Below are positions 33,701-42,700 of a DNA stretch of 64,000 bases, in pieces (the stretch's first letter is position 1; each line of letters begins with the position of its first letter). This stretch comes from Halolamina litorea (lineage in GTDB: Archaea; Halobacteriota; Halobacteria; Halobacteriales; Haloferacaceae), in the NCBI RefSeq assembly GCF_026616205.1, contig NZ_JANHGR010000003.1, forward strand, positions 62,001 through 126,000, in the 5' to 3' direction. The notes under the pieces are model-generated. The model was given only the letters and a program-made list of their open reading frames with translations. It had not been told where the DNA came from and searched no databases. The position numbers and the translations under genes were made by a program.

Positions 33701-35521
33701 TCACTCGACGGTGACACTTTTCGCGAGGTTCCGTGGTTTGTCGATCGAACGGCCGAGCAGGTCCGCGACGCGGTAGGAGACGAGTTGGAGCTGCACGTTC
33801 GCGAGCAGCCCCGCCGCGACCGGGTGAGTGTCCGGGATCGGTAGGAACTCGTCGGCGGCCTCCGCGACCTCGTGGTCGGATTCGGCGGCGATGGCCACCA
33901 CCGGCGCGCCACGGGCGCGGACCTCCTCGACGTTCTTCAGGGTCTTCTCGTCGTGGCGTCCGGTGAAGACGGCGAACACCGACGTGTCGGAGGTCACCAG
34001 CGCGAGCGGGCCGTGTTTGAGTTCGCCCGCAGCGAACCCCTCGGCGTGCTCGTAGGTGATCTCCTTGAACTTCAGCGCGCTCTCGAGCGCCACCGGGTAG
34101 CCGTACCCACGACCGATGAAGAACTGCTCTTCGCGGCCGCGAAGCTCCGTCGCCAGCGACTCCACGGGCGACCGTTGCAGGGTGTCCTGAACGTCCGCCG
34201 GCAGCCGCTCGAGCGCCGCGAGCAGCGCCTCGCGGTCGGAGTGGACGGTTCCGGACACGTCCTCGGCGATGCGCTCGGCCAGCAGCGCGAGCACCGCCAC
34301 CTGTGAGGAGAACGTCTTCGTCGCGGCGACGCCGATCTCCGGGCCGGCCCGGATGAACAGCGCGTCGTCGGCGGTCCGCGCCGCCGTCGAGCCGATCACG
34401 TTCGTCACCGCGAGCGTGCGCGCGCCGCGCTCGGCGGCGATATCGAGCGAGGACAGCGTGTCGGCTGTCTCCCCGCTCTGGGTCACGGCGACGACGAGCG
34501 TGTCGTCCCTGACGGGCGCGGGGGTCGTCGTGTACTCGCCCGCGCTGAACACCTGCGCCGGGATGTCCCGGTTCGCCAGTAGCTGCTGGGCGTAGAGCGC
34601 AGCGTGATACGACGTCCCACAGGCGATCAGGTGGACCGCCCCCACATCAGCGAACTCGCCCGCCGGAAACCCTTCGAGTCGCACGTCGTTGTCGTCGGTA
34701 ATGCGGCCCTGGATCGCACGGTCGAGCGCGGCCGGCTGCTCGTGGATCTCCTTGAGCATGTAGTGGTCGAACCCGTCGCGCTGGGCGTCCTCGGCCTGCC
34801 AGTCGACGGTCTGGACCGGGCGGTCGACGGGGTGCCCGCCGAGGTCGGTGACCTCGTGATCGCCCGGGGAGAGCTTTACCACGTCGCCGTCCTCCAGGAA
34901 CGCCACGCGGTTGGTATGTTCGAGGAACGACGGCACGTCGCTGGCGAGGAACCGTCGGTCCTCGCCGACGCCGACGACGAGCGGCGACCCGTCGCGCGCG
35001 GCGAACACCGTCTCGTGGTCGTCAACGAGCATCGCGACAGCGAACCGGCCCTCCAGACGCTCGATAGTGGCTCGGAAGGCGTCCTCGGGGGAGAGCCCCT
35101 CACCACGGTACATCTCGATGAGGTGGGGGATGACCTCGGTATCGGTCTCGCTGGTAAAGGTGTGACCGCGCGCGAGCAGGTCCTCGCGCAGGCTGGCGTA
35201 GTTCTCCACGATACCGTTGTGGACGACCGACACGTCGTCCGTACAGCCGGTGTGGGGGTGGGCGTTGGCGTCGGTCGGCGGCCCGTGCGTGCTCCAGCGG
35301 GTGTGACCGATGCCGACAGCACCGGCCGGTGCGGTGTCAGCGAGCGCGTCGGCGAGCACGTCGATCTCGCCCTCACGCTTAACGACCGTCAGCCCGTCGT
35401 CGTTTCGTACCGCGACGCCGCTCGAGTCGTAGCCGCGATACTCCAGGTTCCGCAGCCCGTCGACCAGCGTCTCGAGTACGTCCGTGCCGCGCGGTGCGGC
35501 ACAGGCCGTTATTCCACACAT
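33701..35521 (-). CDS. glmS: Glutamine-fructose-6-phosphate aminotransferase (isomerizing)
   Basis: The protein has 606 residues. The N-terminal glutaminase starts MCGITACAAP with nucleophile Cys2 and continues with LRNLEYRGYDSSG. Two SIS domains follow: VTQSGETADTLSSLDIA in the first and GRGYGYPVALESALKFKEI in the second. The C-terminus SIDKPRNLAKSVTVE is diagnostic. It makes glucosamine-6-phosphate from fructose-6-phosphate and glutamine, the first step to UDP-GlcNAc. A GGAGG ribosome site lies just before the ATG, and a 20-base palindrome is directly upstream, so it is not leaderless and may be specifically controlled. Confidence 0.95.
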   Translation of the reverse strand: MCGITACAAPRGTDVLETLVDGLRNLEYRGYDSSGVAVRNDDGLTVVKREGEIDVLADALADTAPAGAVGIGHTRWSTHGPPTDANAHPHTGCTDDVSVVHNGIVENYASLREDLLARGHTFTSETDTEVIPHLIEMYRGEGLSPEDAFRATIERLEGRFAVAMLVDDHETVFAARDGSPLVVGVGEDRRFLASDVPSFLEHTNRVAFLEDGDVVKLSPGDHEVTDLGGHPVDRPVQTVDWQAEDAQRDGFDHYMLKEIHEQPAALDRAIQGRITDDNDVRLEGFPAGEFADVGAVHLIACGTSYHAALYAQQLLANRDIPAQVFSAGEYTTTPAPVRDDTLVVAVTQSGETADTLSSLDIAAERGARTLAVTNVIGSTAARTADDALFIRAGPEIGVAATKTFSSQVAVLALLAERIAEDVSGTVHSDREALLAALERLPADVQDTLQRSPVESLATELRGREEQFFIGRGYGYPVALESALKFKEITYEHAEGFAAGELKHGPLALVTSDTSVFAVFTGRHDEKTLKNVEEVRARGAPVVAIAAESDHEVAEAADEFLPIPDTHPVAAGLLANVQLQLVSYRVADLLGRSIDKPRNLAKSVTVE

Positions 35522-36042
35522 GGTTCCCTCCGGTGATCGGCGCGCGCGCGCCGATGATTGATGGCCCCCACCCCGCCGGACGGTGTGGTCGACGAGGGGG
35601 TGCAGGCGGACGGTCTATCGGTCAGTAGGTTCGACGTGTGTCGGGTCATCGTTGTCGTGTGCCCCGAGGTTCGGGCAACGTCCCGTAGATACACCGTCCC
35701 TGAATTGTTATTCGGCGCTTGCAGCGGCTATGCACCTGTTATTCACCGCGTTCCGGGGGTCGGTCGCCGACCGTCAAAAACATACTTCGTGTGACGAATA
35801 ACCGTGGTCGAGGGCCCCACATATTCGGAGTATGACGGCCATTTCAGCCCGGTATGCGATGGATAACTAACTGTATTGGTCAGTAGGGAATGAAACGTCG
35901 GTGACACGCGTTGGGATTCGCACATCGGTACACCCGAGATCCCACGTGTCCGGCAAAGATCCCATGTTGCCCACAAACACTCCCGACGGATTGGAGAATA
36001 GCACAAGAATAATGGTAGTAGATACCAATACCCATTTTGATC
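35522..36042. other. Long divergent intergenic region between glmS and a DUF7344 gene
   Basis: These 521 bases contain no convincing gene. They hold the glmS palindrome (35536-35555), the direct repeat GGTCAGTAGG at 35620-35629 and 35878-35887, TGTTATTC at 35706-35713 and 35737-35744 (31 bases apart), and an inverted copy of its core, GAATAA, at 35796. An AATAATGG patch near 36010 is the likely promoter of the DUF7344 gene. Confidence 0.5.
35536..35555. promoter_or_regulatory. 20-base CG palindrome before glmS
   Basis: ATCGGCGCGC followed by GCGCGCCGAT is a perfect palindrome containing an alternating CG tract. It spans about 15-34 bases upstream of the glmS ATG, where the TATA box would normally be. 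It may be an operator or a Z-DNA-prone site. Confidence 0.5.
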
Positions 36043-36654
36043 ATGTCTGATAACATGGGAGACACACGGGCGGGCCAGGTCGATACGGGGATCGACTCGG
36101 GTCTCACACCGTCAGGTCCTGGGAGCGACGAAATGAATGTCGAAGCGCCGGCGGCGGAGGAGTCCACCGAACCCTCGTTGGACATCATCTTCGAGATGCT
36201 GCGGAACCGGCGGCGCCAGCTCGTTCTCGAGTTCCTGCGCGACCGCGAGGAGACGGTCACCATCGGCGAACTGGCCGAGCACATCGCCGCCATCGAGAAC
36301 GACACTACCGTCCGGCAGCTGAACGCCCAACAGCGCAAGCGGGTGTACATCGGACTCTACCAGTGTCACCTCCCGAAGATGGACGACGTGGACGTGATCG
36401 ACTTCAACCAGTCCCGAGGACGGATCGAGCCTGGTGAGCACATCGAGCCCCTGTACGAGTACCTGGACGTAGCGAACGGCGAGAACGAGGAGGAAGCGGA
36501 GGAGGCGAAGGAGCAACCGTTCGACCGACGGTATGGAGCCGGCTATCTGGCGTTCACGTCGGTGTTTTTCGCGGCACAGCTGTCGGGTGCCCACGTGATC
36601 GCGAGCGCCGCTGTGGTGCTGCTCCTAGCCATCACGGTTGCGACGACGTACTAA
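36043..36654 (+). CDS. DUF7344 helix-turn-helix protein with two membrane helices
   Basis: The protein has 203 residues. After an acidic 45-residue lead comes the DUF7344-type domain: FEMLRNRRRQLVLEFLRDRE, then TIGELAEHIAAIENDTTVRQ, then KRVYIGLYQCHLPKMDDVDV. Two membrane helices close the protein (about 164-200). It parallels the protein at 33107-33631. ATG 36043 is chosen; an AT-rich patch lies about 30 bases before. The most likely role is a membrane-bound transcription regulator. Confidence 0.78.
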   Translation: MSDNMGDTRAGQVDTGIDSGLTPSGPGSDEMNVEAPAAEESTEPSLDIIFEMLRNRRRQLVLEFLRDREETVTIGELAEHIAAIENDTTVRQLNAQQRKRVYIGLYQCHLPKMDDVDVIDFNQSRGRIEPGEHIEPLYEYLDVANGENEEEAEEAKEQPFDRRYGAGYLAFTSVFFAAQLSGAHVIASAAVVLLLAITVATTY

Positions 36655-36845
36655 CCCTCCCTACGCTTCCGAACGCAAACGCCCGGTAGCGGACCCGCTC
36701 GCTCCCCAGTCGGTCCGCCGCGTCACGGGTCGCCGCCCGGATCCCGCCCTCCAACATCCGTCTGCCCGCGTTTCACCGTCTTTCCTGCCGTAGTCGCCCC
36801 GCTGGCGGCGTGATCGCCCCCGATCCCGCCTCACCCCGACCCGCC

Positions 36846-38189
36846 TCAATCGACCGTCCGCTGCTCCAGCCGGTCGGACTCGATGGCCTCGTGGACGAGT
36901 TCCTCGGCCGTCGAGAGCAGCGATGCCATGCGCTCCTCGTCGCGCGCCTCCGCGGTGATCCTGACGAGCGGCTGGGTCCCGCTGGCGCGGACGAGGAACC
37001 ACCCGTCGTCGAGGTCCACCCGGACGCCGTCGACGGTCGTGACGCGGCCGTCGTCGGGGAGCGCCTCGGCGACCGTCTCGACGACCGAGTCCTTTCGCTC
37101 GGTGCGAACGTTGCGGCGCTGGATCGGGACCGCGGGCACGTCGTCGACGAGCGCGTCCAGCGAGCCGTCGGTGGCGACGATGGACGTGAGCTTCGCCGCC
37201 GCGAGGGGGCCATCGGGACAGCGAGTGATCTCCGGCCAGATCCACGCCCCGCTGGGCTCGCCGCCGAACACCACGTCCGGCTCGGTCGTCCGCTCGGCGA
37301 CGTAGCCGTCGCCGACGCGGGTGTAGGTCACGTCGGCGCCGACCGAGGCGAGTTCGTCGGCCACGGTCATGCTGGCGTCGATGGGGGCCGCCACGCGGGA
37401 ACCGGCGGTCGCCTCGCGGCGGGCGAACAGTGCCAACAGCACGTCGCCGGGAACGAACCGGCCGGACTCGGTGACCGCGAGCATCCGGTCGGCGTCGCCG
37501 TCGTGGGCGATCCCGAGGTCGGCGTCGCTGCCGGCGACGGTCTGTCGAAGCATCTTGCAGTTCTCGGCGGTGGGCTCGCTCTGTCGGGCGGGGAACGACC
37601 CCTCCGGGGTGCCGTCGAGTGTCGTCACCGTGCAGCCGAGCCGTCGGAGCGCGGTCGCCGTCAGCCGGCCGCTCCCGTGACCCACGTCGAGCACGACGCG
37701 GAGCGGCGGGTCGATCTCGACGGCGTCGACGATGGCGTCCACGTGGCGGCCACGCGCGCCGTTGAACCGATGGCGGGTGCCGATCTCGTCCCAGCCGACG
37801 GTCGAGTACTCCCCCCGCCGGATCCGGTCCTCGACCGCGGCCAGTTCGGTCCCGACGGTCGCGGAGCCGTCGGCGCTCCAGAGCTTCAGGCCGTTGTCCT
37901 CGGGCGGGTTGTGCGAGGCGGTCACGGCGACGCCCATGTCGGCGCCGTACCACTCCACCGCACGCGCGATCGTCGGAGTCGGGAGTTCGCCGAGGTGGCC
38001 CACGTCGGCGCCGCACTCGCGGAGCCCCGCCGAGACCACGTCGACGAGGATGCGGCCCGTCGACCGTGGGTCGCGTCCGACGACGACCCGGCCGTTCCCC
38101 TCGGAAGCGATCGCTCGACCGACGGAGAGCGCAGTCCCAGCCGTCACGTCGTCGCCGAACCGTCCACGGATACCGCTCGTTCCGAACAT
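36846..38189 (-). CDS. glmM: Phosphoglucosamine mutase
   Basis: The 447-residue alpha-D-phosphohexomutase starts MFGTSGIRGRFGDDVT. The phosphoserine loop is VTASHNPPEDNG with Ser92, the metal loop is DGDADRML, the sugar loop is GGEPSGAW and the phosphate site is VRASGTQPLVRI. GlmM-like sequence and the presence of glmS and glmU nearby point to glucosamine-6-P to glucosamine-1-P conversion; phosphomannomutase is the alternative. A CTAACAAA box lies 29 bases before ATG 38189. Confidence 0.85.
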   Translation of the reverse strand: MFGTSGIRGRFGDDVTAGTALSVGRAIASEGNGRVVVGRDPRSTGRILVDVVSAGLRECGADVGHLGELPTPTIARAVEWYGADMGVAVTASHNPPEDNGLKLWSADGSATVGTELAAVEDRIRRGEYSTVGWDEIGTRHRFNGARGRHVDAIVDAVEIDPPLRVVLDVGHGSGRLTATALRRLGCTVTTLDGTPEGSFPARQSEPTAENCKMLRQTVAGSDADLGIAHDGDADRMLAVTESGRFVPGDVLLALFARREATAGSRVAAPIDASMTVADELASVGADVTYTRVGDGYVAERTTEPDVVFGGEPSGAWIWPEITRCPDGPLAAAKLTSIVATDGSLDALVDDVPAVPIQRRNVRTERKDSVVETVAEALPDDGRVTTVDGVRVDLDDGWFLVRASGTQPLVRITAEARDEERMASLLSTAEELVHEAIESDRLEQRTVD

Positions 38190-38214
38190 GGCCCATACAG
38201 GCAAGTGGTGGCTG

Positions 38215-38222
38215 TTTGTTAG
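38215..38222 (-). promoter_or_regulatory. TAACAA-type box of glmM
   Basis: CTAACAAA on the minus strand is centred 29 bases from ATG 38189. It is one of the set shared by the envelope genes. Confidence 0.5.
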
Positions 38223-38370
38223 CTGGCGTATATCCGGAGTAGGGACGGTGAACGTCCCAGTCACGGATCAAGAGTGAAACCGGGAGCGGCTGGCCTGGTC
38301 GAGGGCGGCGGCGGGCCGGCGCGGTCGGACGGAAGGGTAGCTGCTCAGTCGAGGGCGACTTGCAGTCGGC

Positions 38371-39546
38371 TCAGTCTGAGGCGGTGTTCGGTCCCGTCGC
38401 CCCCTCCTCGTCGGCCGCCGGCCGGTCCGGGAACCGCTCCGGAACGACGTACCCGGGGCCGTGGCCGTCGGCATCCGCCGTCGACGCCGACGACTGCTCG
38501 GCGTCAGAGGGGCTCTCGCCGTTGCGGGCGACCGGGAGGTCGGCGGTCGCCTCGGCGCGGTCGTCAGCCGGCGAGATGGCGTCGTCCAGATGCGCGTTGG
38601 CGTCCCGGTCCATCGCCATCGCCCACGTGAACGCGAGCAGCGCAACGAGTCCGAACCCCAGTGCGGCCGCGCCTCGGGCGAGGGGCGTCGCGGCCGTTCC
38701 CACACCCGGGAGCGCCCAGATTCCGGCACCGACCGCTGCGACCGAGGCGACGACGCCGGCGACGTAAGCGCCGACGAGCGGGTGGAAGTCGAAGACGAGG
38801 TAGTTCGTCCGCAGCCGCCAGAGGAAGTTCCGGAACAGCATCAGCGAGACCCGCGGGACGTACGTGCGGTAGCGAATGTGGCTCTCCTCGTCGCCGTAGG
38901 TGACGGGTCGGGGGACGTCGACGACCCGGAGGCCGGCGACGTTGAGCTTCACCAGGATGTCGTTGCAGTAGCCGTAGAACTCGTACATCGAGTCGATGTC
39001 GGCTGTCTCGAGGGCGTGCAGCGAGATGGCGGTGTAGCCGCTCTGGGGGTCGCCGGCGGTCCAGTAGCCGCTGGCGATCTTCGTGAGCGCGCCCAGGATG
39101 GCGTTCCCGACGAACCGGTGGCTCGGCATCGAGCTGTGGCCCGCCCGGGCGAGAAAACGGTTCCCCTTGGTGTAGTCGGCGTCGCCGTCGACGATGGGGT
39201 CGAACAGGTCGCCGAGCATCTCCGGCTCCATCTGCCCGTCGCCGCCCATCACCGCGGTGAGCTGGATATCGTCGGCGCGGGCGCGCTGGTAGCCGGTCTT
39301 GATCGCGCCGCCGACGCCACGGTTCCGTTCGTGACGGATAGCGACGACACGGTCGCCGTCGTCGTCGCCCCGCCCGGCGGCGCGGTCGACGGCCGTTCTG
39401 ATCTCCGCCCACGTGCCGTCGTTCGAGCCGTCGTCGACGACGTAGATCCGGTCGACGAACGCCGGTACGGACTCGATCGTGTCAGCAACGAACCCTTCCT
39501 CGTTGTACGCCGGGATGACGACCGCCGTAGTGTGTCCTCGGTACAT
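38371..39546 (-). CDS. GT2 glycosyltransferase with C-terminal membrane helices
   Basis: The protein has 391 residues. The GT-A domain starts AVVIPAYNEEGFVADTIESV, with the DxD-type DDGSNDGT, acceptor region AVMGGDGQMEPEML and KGNRFLARAG. Two membrane helices follow at about 255-310, then a long acidic tail that looks disordered. The layout matches dolichyl-phosphate mannose/glucose synthases (DPM1/AglD-like), which load a sugar onto the lipid carrier used for S-layer glycosylation. It lies upstream of glmM on the same strand with 181 bases between them, and is divergent from the PKD surface protein. Confidence 0.88.
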   Translation of the reverse strand: MYRGHTTAVVIPAYNEEGFVADTIESVPAFVDRIYVVDDGSNDGTWAEIRTAVDRAAGRGDDDGDRVVAIRHERNRGVGGAIKTGYQRARADDIQLTAVMGGDGQMEPEMLGDLFDPIVDGDADYTKGNRFLARAGHSSMPSHRFVGNAILGALTKIASGYWTAGDPQSGYTAISLHALETADIDSMYEFYGYCNDILVKLNVAGLRVVDVPRPVTYGDEESHIRYRTYVPRVSLMLFRNFLWRLRTNYLVFDFHPLVGAYVAGVVASVAAVGAGIWALPGVGTAATPLARGAAALGFGLVALLAFTWAMAMDRDANAHLDDAISPADDRAEATADLPVARNGESPSDAEQSSASTADADGHGPGYVVPERFPDRPAADEEGATGPNTASD

Positions 39547-39598
39547 TGTGTGCTCGCCGGGGTGTCGGCGATTCGCCCGGCGGTACGACGACCCAACC

Positions 39599-39606
39599 GA
39601 TTGTTA
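39599..39606 (-). promoter_or_regulatory. TAACAA-type box upstream of the GT2 gene
   Basis: TAACAATC on the minus strand lies about 57 bases before ATG 39546. If used, the message has a leader of about 30 bases. Confidence 0.4.
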
Positions 39607-39725
39607 CTCGTTGCCTGCCATCTCGTGGTGACGCGGTCCTGCCACCGTATGTCGGTTCCCGGCTGGGCTGCCGGCACCGCGTGACGGCGACGAGGTTGCG
39701 GCCGGGGGTCCGCGAAATAGACTTA

Positions 39726-39733
39726 TAACAAAG
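39726..39733 (+). promoter_or_regulatory. TAACAA-type box of the PKD surface protein
   Basis: TAACAAAG, within ACTTATAACAAAG, is centred 30 bases before ATG 39760. Confidence 0.5.
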
Positions 39734-39759
39734 CCGGCGAGGCCACCAGTCGCGTCCTA

Positions 39760-42700
39760 ATGAGAGACCGTTTCCCGGTCACAGCCGTGCTACTGCTCGT
39801 CATCGCGCTCGTCATCGCTCCGATCGCCGGCACGACGGTCGTGACTGGCCAACAAGCCGAAACCGGAGCCTACGCCGTCGCCCAGGGGACGACCTGTACC
39901 GTAGTCGACCCTGTCGACGGCGACGAGGACGCCGCGACGTTCTACGACTACCGCAACCCCAACCCCGAGATCACGGGCAACCCTGCAGCGCCGACGTTCA
40001 GCTCCTACGGGACCCTCGAGTACCAGGAGACACACGTGAGCACGATGCTGTTCTACCAGAGCCCAGACCGAACGAGCCTCGTCGTCGTCCACGACCGACT
40101 GGGCGACGAGGCGGGCGGCAGCACGCTCACGATGGACTTCGCGGGGCTGCCCGCCGACGGGGAGTGGATCGTCGAGGACGACGAGTACCCCGGCCGGGAC
40201 GACGAGTGGGACATCGGCGAGACGACCACGTCCGTCGACTGGAAGTGGGCCGACAACCGAACCGACGGCGGCGTCTACGGCGGCATCGGCGGCGCCGACA
40301 CCATCACGATCACGCCGGGGTTCAACGGCAACGCCGACCGCTGGGGGTTCTGGACCTACTCCGGGACTGACGAGTACCGGATGGAGAGCTGGCGCGTGGT
40401 CGGTGCCGACGGGTCGGTTCGCCAACTCGACCTCGACCGCCGCGTGTTCATCCACCCCGGCGGCTGCGAGGAGGGTGAGCCGTCCGCGGCGGTGACCGGC
40501 CCGTCCGCCCTCGAACCGGGCGAGACGTTCACGCTCGACGCGAGCGGGACCACCGACGACGGGGCCATCGGCGGGTACGAGTGGGACTTCGACGGCGACG
40601 GCACGGTCGATCGGGTCACCACCTCGCCCACCACGGCTTACGCCTACGCCGATCGGGGGAACTACACGGTCAGCGTGACGGCGTTCGACACCTACGGCAA
40701 CGGCGACTCGGCTGAGCTGGCGGTGAACGTGACGCCGCCGGCGACCCCGCCCGAGGCCGCGCTGACGGCGCCCGAGCGGGCGACGACCGGCGAGCCGGTC
40801 ACCCTCGACGCGAGCAATTCGACCGACGAAGGGCCGATCGATCGCTACGAGTGGGACGTGGATGGCGACGGCACGGTCGACGCCACCACCACCGACTCCA
40901 CGCTCGAACACACCTACAGCGAGGCCGGGTCAGTCGAGGCGACGGTGACGGTCGTCGATACTGACGGCGAGCGCGACAGCGCCACACGAACGATCGAGGT
41001 ACGAGCACCCAACCGACCACCGAACGCGAGCCTCGACGCTCCGGCGGCCGTCGACGAGGATACGCCGGTCGTGCTGGACGCCAGCGACTCGACGGACGAC
41101 CGCGGGATCACGGAGTACCGCTGGGACGTTGACGGCGATGGCGAAGCCGAGAGCACGACGGCGGAGCCCACGTTCGAACACATCTACGAGACGCCCGGGA
41201 ACGTGACCGCCGCGGTGGTCGCCGTAGACACCGACGGCGAGGAGGCGCGCGCGACCGCCGAGGTCCGAGTCCGGGCGGTTAACGACGTACCGACCGCGGC
41301 GCTCGACGGTCCCGACCAGGCGACCGTCGGTGAACCGGTCACCTTCGACGCGAGTAACTCGACCGACGAAGAGGGTATCGACCGCTACGAGTGGGACGTC
41401 GACGGCGACGGCACGGTCGACGCCAACACCACCGACCCCACGCTCGAACACACCTACGGGGCCACCGGAACGGACGTTGAAGCGACTGTCACCGTCGTCG
41501 ACACCGGCGGCCAGCGGGACACAGCCGCCGTCACGCTCGACGTGCTCGCGCCCGACCAGCCGCCGAACGCCAGCCTCGTCGCGCCGGCGAACGCCACCGT
41601 CGGGACGCAAGTGACGTTCGACGCGAGCGGGTCGAGCGACGACCGCGGGATCACGGAGTACCGCTGGGACGTGAACGGCGACGGCGAGGCCGAGAGCACG
41701 ACCGACGCGCCCACGCTTGCGTACACCTACGACGCCCCCGGGACGTACGAGGTGACGGTCACCGTCGTCGACACCGGCGGCCAGATGGCGACGAACACCT
41801 CCACCACGGTCGCGAGGCTGCCCGCGACCCCGCCGGATGCCGTGCTGACGGCCCCCGAGCAGGTGACGGTCAATCGGTCTGTTGCCCTCGACGCGAGCAA
41901 TTCGACCGACGAAGGTCGGATCGTTCGCTACGAGTGGGACTTCGACGGCGACGGCACGGTCGACGCCAACACCACCGGCCCCACGGTCGAACACCGCTAC
42001 CGGGGCGTCAGTAGCGTCGAAACGTCGGTGACCGTCATCGACGATGATGGCGAGCGCGACACCGCGACACGAGCGGTCGAGGTGTTGCCGCCGAACCAAC
42101 CGCCGAACGTCAGCCTCAACGCGTCCGCAGTAGTCGACGAGGACACGCCGGTCGTACTGGACGCAAGCGACTCGAGCGACGACCGCGGGATCGCGGAGTA
42201 CCGCTGGGACGTGGACGGCGACGGCACCGCCGAGGCCAACACGACCGACGCCACGTTCGAACACGTCTACGAGACGCCCGGGAACGTGACCGCCGCGGTG
42301 GTCGTCGTGGACAGCAACGGCGAGAGCGCCCGGGCGACGGCCGAGATCGAGGTCCGGCCGGTCGACGACGCCCCGACGGCGGCCGTCGTCGGGCCGGCGG
42401 AGGTCCCCCGAAACCGGACGAACACCTTCGACGCCGGCGGCTCGGCCGACGAGGAGGGGATCGACCACTACGAGTGGGACTTCGACGGCGACGGGACGGT
42501 CGAGGCCAACACCACCGCGTCCACGGTCGAGCACGCGTTTGCGGCGCTCGGCACGTACGACGTGACGGTCACCGTCGTCGACACTGGCGGTCAGACGGCG
42601 ACGAACACCACCACCACGACCGTCGTCGAACCACCGACGCCGCCGACGGCCGTCCTGACGGTCCCCGACGGAGCAACGGTCAACGAGACCGTCGTGATGA

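Noticed and set aside
35558-35794. 78-codon frame in the glmS-DUF7344 spacer
   Set aside because: No promoter or ribosome site, the composition is not protein-like, and it overlaps the glmS regulatory region.
36661-38271. 536-codon antisense-phase frame overlapping glmM
   Set aside because: Same strand as glmM but a different phase; the product is extremely Arg-rich, typical of shifted reading in GC-rich DNA.
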